Of a stretch of DNA of 64,000 nucleotides, positions 22,444-34,200 are shown one piece after another; positions within the stretch are counted from its first letter, which is position 1, and the number at the start of each line of letters is the position of its first letter. Origin of the DNA: Hexactinellida sp. DTS-2022 (taxonomy: Eukaryota > Porifera > Hexactinellida); NCBI GenBank assembly GCA_028753945.1, contig JAPNXP010000001.1, positions 14,808,501 to 14,872,500 of the forward strand, written 5' to 3'. Position numbers and translations under genes: made by a program. The notes under the pieces were generated by a model. The model saw only the letters and a list, made by a program, of their open reading frames with translations. It was not told the origin of the DNA and searched no databases.

Positions 22444-23104
22444 AATAACTGTTGAGTGGAATTGAATTTTCAAATAGGAGAAAACTTCAATACAACTATG
22501 TATTAGAAATCGATTTATATAGTAGCAGCTATTGAATCAAATTGAATTATTCATTTACAATATAATACTTTATTGTAACTATCTATGATATCAGAAATTG
22601 ATTTGTATAGTAATAGCTATTGAATGTAAATTAATTATTCATATATACTAGAATTCTTTATTGTGATTATAATATCAACAATAACTTGAATCGAAATAAC
22701 ACTGAATCTAATTGAATTATTCATAAATATTAAATAGTAGTTATTCATCGGAACCACGAAATAATTGCATAATTGAATATTAATGAATTTACGATTTTAG
22801 AAAGTTAAGGGTGAATTGTGGCAACTTTGAGCCTAATTCTCAGGAAAATGAGGACGGATTAAAAAAATCGTGAAGAGCTATCAGTTGCAAAATACTTTTC
22901 TGATACTAATGATTCAAAAAATTTTTTTGTTATTGCATTTATTTTCTTGTGGGACAAAAAAAGCTAAAAGTCCCGTTAAAAGATTTTCCAAGTCGAAATT
23001 GAAAAATCAGGCCACGAAGTGCACATTAATCAACAACCAGACACCTATCCTGAAAATCTCATAGCTCTAGCACTTATGGTTTAGCCTGGGGAGGCGACAC
23101 GGAG

Positions 23105-23140
<36 letters not shown>

Positions 23141-23205
23141 ATCCAAGGCACTAAGACCAATACTGGGCCACTATACTATAGTATAGTCGGCACAGTAAAA
23201 ACTCA

Positions 23206-23419
23206 AGTTCCACCAGTAATTCAATGAATTTATTCATTATCTATAAACAAGCTCAATCAATTCAATTCAAACAAGTTTCAGCCCTCAATGTATCAAGGTA
23301 TGGTCAGGGCACCTGCTACGGAGAAATATAAAAGATGAAGTATATTTCAGTTCAAAATGATTTGATTTAGTCCTGCCGGATATGTCGGAAATGCAATAAA
23401 ATCAAAATTGATCGGAGTT
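23206..23419. other. Intergenic, nothing recognised
   Basis: Short AT-rich stretch between the repeat field and the MULE TSD. No feature supported. Confidence 0.4.
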
Positions 23420-23427
23420 GGTATTTT

Positions 23428-25565
23428 GGAAGCGCGGCAATTGATCGAATTTCTAAGGTTTGCAATTGATCGACTTAGGTTTGCAATTGATCGAATTTCT
23501 AAGGTTTGCAATTGACGACTTAGGTTTGCAATTGATCGAATTTCTAAGGTTTGCAATTGATCGACTTAGTGATAGACTTAATATGTGATTTGTTCTAACT
23601 TTGAGTCATATTTTTGAGAATATAATGATTTACTTAAGGAATTGAGAAAAGATAATGAATTAAAATTGGATAACAACAACAACAAAAATATTAGAGTAAA
23701 AATTAAGTAAAAATATTGAATCTTTGTTCTATATTGCACCTGCATATTGGACATTGTTCCAAGGATGCACTGCATTCCTCACAACATTTTGCATGCCTGC
23801 AAGGAAGAAATAGGACTGTTGTTATTCTCTGAAGTAAGCACACACAGCAATTAACCTGATTATCATCTTCAGGCTCTTCATCCGTCAAAGACTCATCTTG
23901 GAAATCTCCAAGGCTAATTGGGTTTGTAACTGGGTGAATAGAGCTAGCTATGGCATCCACATATCGAGTTGGACTATAATCTCCCGATACAAGCATTTCT
24001 TGCATTGAGCACGAAACGAATCATTATGGATGTCCTTCAACTCACGACTGCGAGTAATATCAATACCTTTTCCTAGCCGCTCAATGTCTAAATCTGTGTC
24101 TTGTATCGTCTTATTGAGGATTTCAACAAAAAACCATACACGCGGGTGAGAGACCACGATGTCCTTTTTTAATCTATAGTGGTAGTTCTCTGCTCCATTA
24201 TTTGTGATATGTTGGCAGTTAAAGATAGATAATTCGTTCTTAGGAATGGAAATAATCCATTGTCGTCTTATATACTTCTTAAAGATTGCATATTGATTCT
24301 TATGAACTTCACTAAGAGGCAAAATCTCTCACTTCCAGTTGATTGAATACAAATATAATCTGATCCTCAGGAAGGAAAGGAAGAGTCATAAATGATCTAA
24401 CTGGTTTTTAAAAATCGGGATTAGTTTGATATAGAGTAGATAGACCTAAGTTTTGTATTTTCCGCCAAATACATTGAGTATAGTGAAAATGACATCCCCG
24501 TAGATGAATACCTTGGAACTGTCTCTTTACAGCATTTCTAGCCCCTTTCTCCCAATCAGACATTCCATGGCTAGGTTTTAGTTGTGGAACAAGTTCGTGT
24601 ATTCTAGCGAGAACAGCTGTATCGATTTCCTCATGCTTGGCTGTAAGAAGACAATGGATAACCGGCAGTATATGGCGTCCAAAGCGGGCGAAGATAGTCC
24701 ACAATTGATAGAACTGGGATGGTACCGTATAAAATGTACCATCAAAATAGATGTGATCCACTTCAGGGAGAGAAATCTTCATCTTATCTGAGAAAAATAT
24801 CACACCAGTGTCACCACCTACTTGTACTTCACCTTTATAGTATATACCAAATCAGATGATACAATAAGTTGACAAAACTCAGTAGCACCTTTAGGAATAG
24901 GTGGTTCAATTTCTCTTCTTGCTCGATACATTGCACTCTCCAAATTTTTATAGGACACATGAACTGCAGAAGGATCATCACGAACAACATCTTTGAACAC
25001 TTTAGATAACCTTTCACGTGAACATCTCGCCGCAGAAACACATTTAGATTTTAAAATTAAAACTTCAGTATTATAATCAGAAACTAGATGGTTATGGTGT
25101 TTTATGGGATCAATAGTATTGGATTCAGAGTTTAACTTTGCAGATCCTTTACACTTAACTTTCTGATGTAAAACACATCGGAGATACATTACCCCAGGTT
25201 TGGCTTTGTGTTGTGTGTATTTAAAACCATCTGGCGTAGTGAAAATTGTTCCCCTTCTATGTTTATAATTTCCGCATACGTAGTCCATGTTAAGATTAGA
25301 GTGGAAATAAAGTTAGAGATAAGTACTTATTCGAATAAACAAATTGTAAAACGGACACTTATTTATACAATGAAACGTCTCTAGTATACATTTGTATGGT
25401 TTACAATTTATCGACAATTGTATTTTCGAACAATTGCAAACCTTAGAAAGTCGATCAATTGAAAACCTGTAGTCGATCAATTGCAAACCTTAGAAAGTCG
25501 ATCAATTAAAAACCTGTAGTCGATCAATTGCAAACCTTAGAAAGTCGATCAATTGCAGGCGCTCC
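23428..25565 (-). mobile_element. MULE-type transposon (2138 bp) with TSD
   Basis: GGTATTTT is duplicated at 23420-23427 and 25566-25573. Ends GGAAGCGC and GCGCTCC are inverted. Both subterminal zones hold inverted arrays of GCAATTGATCGA alternating with CTTAGGTTT/ATTTCTAAGGTTT. The element encloses a disrupted transposase gene on the minus strand. Confidence 0.85.
23703..25288 (-). pseudogene. MULE transposase with FLYWCH finger and C-terminal RING, frameshifted
   Basis: Four minus-strand frames read as one broken gene. 25288-24818 is a FLYWCH-type zinc finger plus linker. 24803-24408 is the MULE core (Asp in DHIYFDGTF, second Asp in SHGMSDWEKGA, then RGCHFHYTQ). 24322-23948 is the C-terminal MULE part (TNNGAENYHYRL, SHPRVWFF). 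24005-23703 ends in a C3HC4 RING of the IAP type (CCVCLLQ, PCRHAKCCEEC, CPICRCN). Junctions show about one-base shifts near 24830, 24340 and 24000, and a stop near 24407. The family is clear; the RING fusion is the unusual part. Confidence 0.8.
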
Positions 25566-25573
25566 GGTATTTT

Positions 25574-25994
25574 ATCGAATTCTACGGTATAAATTATTAA
25601 GTATTCCGATACCTTAGGCTTAAGGGGACACGAATCGGTTAAAGTGACATCATGCGGTTAGAGAATCGAAGCGTTTAAAGTGTCACGACAAGCTTAAGGG
25701 ACACGATGCGATTGAAAGAAGAAAATGCGGTTAAAGGGACAATGTTAATTAAAGGAGCACGAAGCGAACAAAGTGACCCCATACGGTTAAAGCACACGAA
25801 TATTTTAAACGACCATATCAATTTTATTTCTCAGTCACTATTTTTACTCGTTCCTTCCTTATATTAAAGATATTCTGATTCTATTCAGTATTCATTTTGC
25901 ATCCTTTGCATGTACAAAAATACCAAATAATATTCTAAACTATAGTAATGACGAGTTCCACAGATATAAGCACTGAAATAAATAAAATATTTGG
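25574..25994. other. Intergenic with degenerate short repeats
   Basis: Variants of CGGTTAAAG / GGGACACGA recur between about 25620 and 25800. No frame. The 3' flank resembles that of the other NHL copies. Confidence 0.5.
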
Positions 25995-27230
25995 TTAGAA
26001 CATCTGAATACAGTGTTCAGGGTTTTGAGACACAACTATAATTCTACCTTCTCTATCCGTAGCTATCCCAGTAGGAAAGATAAGATCTCCTCTTCCCTCT
26101 CCTCTCTTCCCAAACTTGTGTAGCAGTTCTCCTCTGATAGAGAATATCACAACAGAATGAGATGAGAAGTCCGCGAATAGAATATTAAAATCTCTGTCGA
26201 GACAGAAGGAATAAGGGTTATTCAGCTGAATGTCTCCTCCTCGTGATATTGTCTCTCTAATCAGCTGATGAGAGTAATCATAGAAATGTATGCATGGATT
26301 TCCAGCTGCCAGTACAACGATATTCTGTGGAGTTAGCTTGATATCAAAGGGACGCTTATTAACAGGAATGAATGAATTGAAAGTTAAATCCAAATTCAAA
26401 CATTGAATGCGACTGTTGTTGAATTCACAAATGTAAATAAGATTACTATCAGTTGATACAGCTACCCCTCTTGGATGATGAAATTCCAGTTCTTTCTCGC
26501 CTCTTCTCCCAACTGACTTTATGTATCTACCTTCGGTAGAGTATACAGTGAGAGAATGAGCTCCATACTGTGTAACGTAGACATTGTTAAGATGGATACA
26601 GATACCAACTGGTACATTCATCTCTTCAGTGAAAGTAAATAAGGATTCTAAAGATTCACTAAAGACTTGTACTCGATTATTATCTCCATCACAAATATAT
26701 ATATTCTTCGTGTCAGAGTCAATAGCAATTGACTTAGGTCGTTTGAACTCTCCAGGAGTTGAAGAGGTCTCTTCTCTATGTTTCCCAGCTACATTTATAG
26801 GATTTCCTATCTCCTTGTAATCCGCTACTGCTCTCACTCGAATCGATCCTGTCCTACTCAGTATTCCTTCTAGGTTTGTATCCCACTCCAGCTTCACTCG
26901 TCTCATCCTGTCTCTAGCTGTCTCCAGACTAGCTTCTAGCTCTCTCATGCGGGCATCCAACTGTGCTATAATCTGTTGGAGAAACTCTTGATTCTCATTA
27001 TCCGTAAGAGTAGCAATGTTTTGGTCTTTCGTTATTCTCAGCTGATCAATCTGTTTACCAACTCCCTCTCCCCTGTAGACATCCTCCAGCTGCTGCAGCT
27101 CTGACAGCAGTGCTGTCTCTCTCTCTCGCAGCACCTGATGAGCTCTGACTACTCTCTCCCGTAGCTCTACTCGAACCCTCTCTATCTGTGTCAGGAATGG
27201 ATTCCCTACTGGCACATTAGCACTAGCCAT
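25995..27230 (-). CDS. Coiled-coil/NHL-repeat protein, copy 1 (intact)
   Basis: 411 residues. Residues 10-140 are a charged heptad-rich coiled coil (PFLTQIERVRVELRERV..., then RMRELEASLETARDRMRR). Residues 160-411 are NHL beta-propeller blades, each with a YICDGDNNRVQVF-type signature, the last reading FPTGIATDREGRIIVV. This is the C-terminal half of a TRIM-NHL layout without RING or B-box, so it lacks the catalytic ubiquitin-ligase part and is more likely a scaffold. No signal peptide or membrane segment. The start MASANVPVG is conserved in the copies at 40684, 49056 and 51328. The upstream TATA region is also conserved. Single exon. Confidence 0.88.
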   Translation of the reverse strand: MASANVPVGNPFLTQIERVRVELRERVVRAHQVLRERETALLSELQQLEDVYRGEGVGKQIDQLRITKDQNIATLTDNENQEFLQQIIAQLDARMRELEASLETARDRMRRVKLEWDTNLEGILSRTGSIRVRAVADYKEIGNPINVAGKHREETSSTPGEFKRPKSIAIDSDTKNIYICDGDNNRVQVFSESLESLFTFTEEMNVPVGICIHLNNVYVTQYGAHSLTVYSTEGRYIKSVGRRGEKELEFHHPRGVAVSTDSNLIYICEFNNSRIQCLNLDLTFNSFIPVNKRPFDIKLTPQNIVVLAAGNPCIHFYDYSHQLIRETISRGGDIQLNNPYSFCLDRDFNILFADFSSHSVVIFSIRGELLHKFGKRGEGRGDLIFPTGIATDREGRIIVVSQNPEHCIQMF

Positions 27231-27300
27231 TTTGTGTAACTTGATACAAATATTAACGGAGTATTCTTTAGGATACTAAAGCATTTATATTAACTTTCAG
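27231..27300 (-). promoter_or_regulatory. Conserved TATA promoter of NHL copy 1
   Basis: On the minus strand TATAAAT (27283-27289) lies about 53 bases before the ATG, followed by an AGTAT...GAATACT inverted repeat and TTAATATTTGTATCAAGTTA directly before the start. The same order is seen at copies 3 and 4. Confidence 0.6.
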
Positions 27301-27442
27301 CCTACTTATTTATTAAACTTATATCAATTGAAATATTTTCAACAATTGTTTTCTTTGTCAAAAGGCTAAGAGAGCTTAATAACGAGCAATCCCAACTGGA
27401 TAAACTATCCAAACCTCTTAAATGCCAAACGGTTAAAACCAT

Positions 27443-30279
27443 TTGGCTACTGTAATATCTCCCAAAACTCAAACAAGTTTTTTTGGAAGGGTTCCACTAG
27501 CGGGCCCCAGTGGGAAGAACCAGCATCACCGTCCAAACCAGTACCCAAGCCAAGCCCACACAAGGGCTACGACAGGAGGGGCAACAATGCTCCCCTGGGG
27601 AGGCAACAACTCCTTACGACCTCTTCAAGAGGTTCATGCGCCGCCCCCGAACGCAGTCCGATTATCTTTTTTTCTTAACAATTGGCTGCTAATCCGTCCT
27701 GGACCCGAAATTCGGCACTACGTAAAGGTGTCCAGTTGGACACCCCCCAGAATCTATATTAGACAACTCCGCCTCACAACTACATATCTACCCGCAGAGC
27801 AACACCTGGCAGCAAGCCAGGAGATCGACTATGGGAGCCATAGAGACAGTGGAAAAACCATATTTCCTAATCCCTTCTTTCTCCGGCTCAAGAGCTCGGG
27901 TCAATGGAGATTAATACTAAATCTCAAAGCGCTGAACAAACATCTCAACCCTCCCCACTTCAAGATGGAGGGCCTGGAGGGCCTACACAGTTTCCCAAGG
28001 AAACTGGTTAGCCAAAATAGATTTGAAGGATGCCTATCTTGCTGTGGTAATATCGGAGGAATCCCGAAAGTTCTTCCAGTTTCTCTGGCAGGGAGAAACC
28101 TTCCAGTATCGGGGAATGCCATTCAGCCTGAGCATGGCACCATATGTCATCAGAAAACTGCTGAAGATACCCCTCTCCTATCTCCGGTCACAAGGGATCA
28201 AGTTAGTACAGTAGAACCTGCAGACTCGGGGTGCCAGGGACGCAAGTCTTAGCCACCCCGTTTCCACAGGCCCCGTTTGTGGAGGTTCCACTGTAGTAGC
28301 ATACCTACACGACATGCTGCTAACGAACCCCAGCAAGGGAATGCTGACGGCTCATATCATTCTTACCATCTCCCTGTTACAGAACCTGGGACTAATTATG
28401 AATTGGGAGAAGTCAATTCTCACGCCCCAACAAACCATATAATTCCTAAGAATTATAGTGGGCACACGCCGGATGCTCCTACGACTACGAGTACCCCAAC
28501 GAACTCTGACAAAGATCAAATATCAGTGTCGGAGAATAGCACACAGGGGCGGCTGCTCTGCCAGAGAACTGGCAGCACTGGTCGGATTGCTGAGCTTTAC
28601 CAAAATAGCTATTCCAATAGCTCCTTTATTCTATCGAGCCCTTCAGTTCGACCTAATAGCAACGCTCCAGTTGTCGAACAACTACAATCAGTATGTCCAT
28701 CTCTCCCACGCTTCACATCAACCTCTTAGAATTGAAAGCGATTTTCTTTGGAGTGAAGTTATCTGCCACTCCCAAAACGCACGTCTTGGTGCAGACGGAC
28801 AATACCACTACAATTCGCTACGTCAACAGATTTGGACCACTCCCTCACTCTCTCTGTGCCAGCTAGCAACTCAGCTCCTGACATACGATGTAGCTACTAA
28901 TTACTCAGACAGCGGAGCGGAGTATATCCCGGGAAGGAGAATATAACTTCCGAGGCTGCTATCCGCCAATTGAACTCACACCAACACGAATGGCGTCTCT
29001 GTCCTAAAGTTCTCGGAGCAATTCTCTACCAGACCCAGGATACCCGCACGTGAACCTTTTCGCCTCAGCTTGAACAACCAGGTGGCGAAACTTGTGAGGC
29101 CGGAGGCCTGGGCAGTAAACGCTTTCGTATTGAAATGGAAGGTACTATACATGTTTCCCCCGCCAATCCTCATCGACCGGACTGTGTCCAAGGTGACAAG
29201 GGAGGAGATACAACAGCGATCATTATAGTGGCGGCCTCGTCCGCCCCTGGATCATTATAAATCCCCATTCTAGCCGAGCAGGCCTTGGTGGCCCCTTCAT
29301 CTGGATTCCTTAATCCAACCATCTGTACATTTGCCTCAGAGCCAAATACTAGTCACCGACCCGCTGGGGAACTATCATCCCAACTCCAACCACCAACAGA
29401 TGAGGCTACTGGCCTGTGTCATATCCAGGAACTCCTCAGAGACAGAGAAATTCCGGACAGGCCTGTTGAGATCATTATCAAATCATGGTGCACTTCTACA
29501 AAGTAGAGGTCAGCCGGTCCTTTGGACCCATCTATAAACAGCATATTGACCTTCTTGACATACATTTGACGCGGGAAAATCCTCTAGCTGGTTGCCACTT
29601 TAAAATCATCGCTGTCCACTATATTGACAATTTCCGGGAATGCCGCTAACATCAATGATCCACTAATAACAAGGCTGCTTAAGGGTATAGACAACATCAA
29701 GTCCAAAACAGCCAAGATACCAAACACCTGGGACTTGAATGTCCTCCTAGAATTTCTGAAATCCCAAAAAGGGGATCCCACTGAGCTTAAATACCTCACA
29801 AAGAAAACAGCAACATTGATTGCAATCACCATGGCTACCCGCTGGTCTGAAATAGCCGCAATAGATGTTCGGTACATCTCTAACCAGGGCATAAACATAG
29901 TCTGCCAGATTGTTCACTCAAAGACCTGGAAGAAAAGACACATGAATGATGAATCCCATGTGGTATCTCGCTTTAATGAATGAAGTCTCATCTGCCTGCA
30001 TCCACCCTAGACATGTACCTAAGCATGACAAAGGAGCTGAGGCCACCTGACACCTCATCGCCTATCAGCCTTACTAAACCTCATAAGGGAGTTACTTCCT
30101 CTACCGTTTGCAGATTGATTAAAGACACCTTGACCTTAGCCGGTGTCAACACTAGCGTGTACAAAGTCCACTCCACACGGTCCGCTTCCACGTCCCGAGC
30201 TGCGTACGCAGGCATGCCTGTTGACCAAATACTGAGAGTCGGCGACTGGACAAACGCTCATACATTTCGAAAGTTTTAG
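27443..30279 (+). pseudogene. DIRS-like tyrosine-recombinase retrotransposon relic
   Basis: Domains appear in order across changing frames. Reverse transcriptase: WRLILNLKALN near 27905, then HFKMEGLEG, KDAYLAV near 28030 and AYLHDMLL near 28300. Connection: SARELAALVGLL. RNase H: VLVQTDNTTTIRY near 28790 and GAEYIPG. Tyrosine recombinase: 29624-30279, with the HSTRSASTSRAA motif typical of DIRS/Ngaro recombinases. The RT catalytic box reads YLHD where YxDD is expected. Multiple frameshifts and a MITE insertion at 28209 make it dead. Element termini were not identified. Confidence 0.82.
28209..28293. mobile_element. 85-bp pogo-type MITE inside the RT
   Basis: CAGTAGAACCTGCAGACT and GTGGAGGTTCCACTG are inverted, with TA at 28207-28208 and 28294-28295. 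Removing it with one TA rejoins the RT frame just before the YLHD box. Confidence 0.9.
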
Positions 30280-30370
30280 AATTTCTTAGATCAAACTAGT
30301 AGCACTTAGTTTAGCCAGGAACTTCTTTAATAATACTATATGGACTGAAAACTTCGTTTTACGGTAAAAT

Positions 30371-30629
30371 TGGACTTATACCTAATTCCGGAACGGGACG
30401 GTACGGAACGGTACCATTCCGAAAAATCAAAGTACCTAAATTACGTAATTCCGCGGAACGGTTCCGGAAAATATGAATACCTAATTTCCGGAACGAAATT
30501 ATTCCGGAAATTCAAATGCCTATTTCTGGAATATTCGATTCCGGAAATTTTAAATGCCCAATTTCCGGAACAGAGATACCTCCTTTCACTTAACCCTCGA
30601 TCGAAAGATGTGTGCAATCCTGTGGATAC
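30371..30629. mobile_element. Left part of a second copy of the 12208 element
   Basis: GGACTTATACCTAATTCCGG... matches the left end of 12208-13592 through the TTCCGGAAAT words to CCTCGATCGAAAGATGTGTG. Homology resumes at 38816 (GTGGATACCCAACCGAGACC) to about 38888, so it was split by the 30630-38815 insertion. Confidence 0.85.
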
Positions 30630-31285
30630 TGGGGGTGTTACCCGGTTATCAGATACCCGGGTATATCGGTTCCAAAAAATCGAATGAGATTCTTTACCCG
30701 GGTAATTTAATCCGAATACCCGGGTATTGCGCATTATATTAAAGGTTTCGGATTACGCTATAGAAGCACTAAAAATCAACACATGGCGTTTTTAAATTAT
30801 CCTTCAACAGATTTTTCTTCTGCTGGGCTCTTCATTACTAAATTAAGGTCAAGTTGAGTGACTCATCCTTAGATTCCTTAGTATTTCCAAAATAATATTT
30901 GAAAAGTTTACAGTAAATAGTAAAATTTCAGATTATTTAGAATAATTATCATTTAGTTAGACAGAGATACATAGAAGTTAGAACATTTTCTTATCAACAA
31001 CATCAATATTTCTTTGTTATTTCTCATATTTAATTTATAATTTACTATACTTATATTAAATAAATAGAGTCATTTATGTTAATTTGCTAACGCGTCTTTC
31101 TTACATAAATTGAAAAATCTATGATTCGATGTGTATACAATGATCTTACTATTTATTAAAGGCATGTTGAAAAGTATTCTATGAACTTAAAAATAATACC
31201 CGGGTACCCGAGTATATCCGGGTATTAGCTTGGCAAAGAATTCGAGAACCGGGTATTATAATTTGAGGATTCGTCGACACCCCTA
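30630..31285 (-). mobile_element. hAT deletion derivative (family of 1669-4251)
   Basis: Starts TGGGGGTGTTACCCGG, carries ACCCGGGTAT words at both ends, and ends GTCGACACCCCTA. Internally it keeps a scrap of the transposase gene's 3' end (the FSSAGLFITKLRSS region, with a 1-base deletion), reading the opposite way to the intact copy. GTGGATAC at 30622-30629 recurs at 38816-38823 beyond the P-like insertion, with 13 extra bases (31286-31296 plus 38814-38815) between the hAT end and that TSD. Confidence 0.85.
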
Positions 31286-31297
31286 TAGCCCTACCCA

Positions 31298-34200
31298 TAG
31301 CCTACTCAAATCAGGCCTCACAATAGAATGGGAATTTTGGACCAGGGATGCGGTCGAAGTCCAACAATTGAATCCGCATTCCTGACTAATTTGTGGTAAT
31401 TTAGTTCAACTAACTGTATTATATATGAACTTAAACATTTACATTATATCTAACCCTGAAATTAAACTTAACTTCTTCCACATTAAAGTATCTACCTATA
31501 TTGACTATTTACGGTAATATATGTAGATTTTAATCAAAGTTAAATACAACATTAACTATGTACTACTAGCAAACATAAATTTAATACTAACATAGTTTCC
31601 TCAATACACAAACTTTATTCGGTCATAAAGTGCTTTTGTTGTCTCCCGATAACTTCTTATAGGCTTGAGTGTGGTCAACATGTGTGGAGTTATTGTTCAT
31701 CTTGACTTATTAAGTAAACAGGAATTTAAATAAATAAATATACAATAATAAATTTAACTAGGGTATTAAGAATTTAAGAGCTAAATTTTTTCAATTTACG
31801 TTTTTCAATTCCTCTGCATGCAACCATAGAATTGTAATTTTTGACTTTATTTGCTATCATGCAATTTCCTGAAACGAATAGCAGCCTGTGCAGTATTGAA
31901 AATCTAACAACATCACAAGAAGGACAAGTATTTCTCCAAACATCACAATCATGGTTATCCACTATAGAATTCAAAGCAAGCTCCACGAGAATTTTCCTCG
32001 CTGACCCTTCTACTAATGCACCCATCAACTCGCTATTATTTTGGATTATAGAAAATATCTTCCAGAGCGCAACAACTGATTCCAATACTATTTCTGTTGG
32101 TTATTTTAGGCGTCCTCGATCAGAGATTTCCAAGAGCTTATACTGAGATACCAATGCTTCATCAACTAGTAAATCTTTATCGATGGTTAACATATCCAAT
32201 ATAAGGAACATGGTACAATTTTTTTCAAATATTGGTGTGTGGAGTATCCTGAAATAAAAGCTAAAGATTGAAGTGTTGGTATATCGCAATCAATAAAAGA
32301 TAGATCTGATATTTCATTTAAGAAAATGTCAAGGTTGATCTCACTGCCCGATGAGGCGTATCCTTAGAGGAAAAGGACTGAATAAATTCTTGTACTGAAT
32401 AATTACTAGAATCAGACTGGCTTGAAAATAGTTTTAAGATGCTAGAAACCTTAAGACGACGTTCGCTTTCTATTATCTGAAGATAAGAAACATGGTAATT
32501 GGCACCTGACATCATACGGTATAGTCCAAAATGGTGCTCTAAAGGATCTGTCTGCAAGAAAGACGTTAAGAGGTAAGAATAGCCACAGTTGCCTGTTAGA
32601 TGATTAGTTATTTGAGGTAGCACAAGACAGGCATGTCTAAAGTTGGTGAAAGTTTGTTTGCTTAACTTCCCATCTTTCTCAGGTAGCGATTGCCAAGCTT
32701 CTAACCAAAAGATTATCTTAGTCAATAACGAAAAGCGGTCGTCATTGAAAGAAAATGGTCGAGATAGTGGGTCATTTAAACGAACATGTTTAAAAGGGAC
32801 ATTTATATTAAAAAAATTCCATAATGAGAGTAGAATTTCAACGAATTCTGAAGTGTTATTTCTATATGATGCATAACGTTGCTCGTTTTGAATAGTTAAC
32901 GCAGCAATGGTAGATTCATGAATAACCTTAAAACTAACTTCACATTCTGACGTTACAAACTAGAAGGATAACATGATTTCAATGTCAAGCGTGGAGCTAG
33001 TTTTGCCAAGCTTTCCTTCTCAGAATTATAGAGAGTACGGATATCTTGAAAAGAAGCTGAACACAATCTTAGAGGGAAAGAACAAGAATCAGATCGAAGA
33101 TCTTCGAAATTAGATCATAAATCACAAGGATGGGGTACCTTAATTTCCAGATCACCAACAGGAGAGAAAAAGAGTTTCACGTTAACTTAAAGAGTTTCAC
33201 GTTGAGTGGGTAGTTGTCCGTTGAAATGATCTCAACTAATAAGCCACAAGCCTCAACATCTCGAATACAAGATTTGACAATGGTAAATATCTTCTCTGCA
33301 GATAAAGATGCACATGGCAATAGACGAACAATGCAGGACCATTTTTTCTGAAGACTCGAGACCATGATAGCGAATACAGTATTCGTAGGATCATCAGGAC
33401 ATATATTGGGACCAATAATTTTGCCTCCCTTGTGTGATATATCGGGGTTTACGTGAATTTCATCCATTTGGAGAATAACATGCTTTTGTTCAATAGAAAA
33501 AGAATGCGTTGCTTGCCTAAGGAATGGAAAGAATTCGTTTTCGAGCCCAAAGGAAGAATACAGTTTTTCCAAAGTATTGAAGTGAGGAAGGGATAGACAA
33601 GACATATGCTGGAGATACTTATAACAAGCAGGAGATATAAGATGAGTTTTGAGAGAGAGAATTTGAGTGAGTATGTTGTATCTACGTCGAAGAAGACTAT
33701 TTTCTAGCTGGCATTGAATGAATTGAAGTCGATTAAGTTCTGGAGACTCGGATGTTTCTAAATCCGAAGTGGTATGCATAATATCGATGGCTTGTTGGAT
33801 GTGAGCTTTCGCTGAAGATACATGGGACGCAGTAGTTGAGTCAGATTTCTTAGATGATTGGCAGTGATGAGCGAAAAAGACAGTTCATTCAGAACAGACA
33901 CAAGATGTCGAATAATACGAATATCACTGAGGCAACTTAACGAAAGCGGAAATTTCTCATTTTCACAAAATGCCTTTATGGAAAGATCGAATTTTACTAA
34001 CAAATAAACATCAACGAGGATACGAGAATTCTCCAAATTAGGACGCATAAAAATTAAGCTATGTTCATCTGGGTACCATAATGACCAAGTTTTAGGTATA
34101 TAAATAAATGATAACTTATCTTGGAGATCCTGAAAACTTGTAATCTTGAACTTCTCATTCTCTTCTGTATCAGTATTCAAACTAAGTGTCATCTTCTTTA

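Larger units (their letters stand above)
18400..23205. repeat. Tandemly duplicated repeat field
   Basis: Large segments recur. The stretch following the hairpin at 18497 recurs after 19637. A unit beginning AATAACTGTTGAGTG recurs at 20401, 21659 (as AATAACTATTG) and 22443. Inside each of these, a block starting GTGAAGAGCTATCAGTTGC contains the same short open frame (20815, 22080, 22870); its copies differ by indels in A/T runs, which argues against coding. Blocks at 19441, 20015, 20200 and 21450 are diverged Helitron-like 5' regions (AATCAGCATACTTGTTTAC...). An A35 run lies at 23105-23139. Confidence 0.75.

Noticed and set aside
25440..25560. CRISPR-like spaced repeats
   Set aside because: Subterminal MULE repeats, mirrored at 23450-23577 and lying inside the element's TSDs.
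26584..26820. Plus-strand frames opposite the NHL genes (also at 49606 and 51738)
   Set aside because: The same antisense shadow recurs in each copy because the genes are homologous.
27501..28214. A separate gag gene upstream of the DIRS RT
   Set aside because: Proline-rich frames there have no recognisable Gag features and overlap the RT frame.
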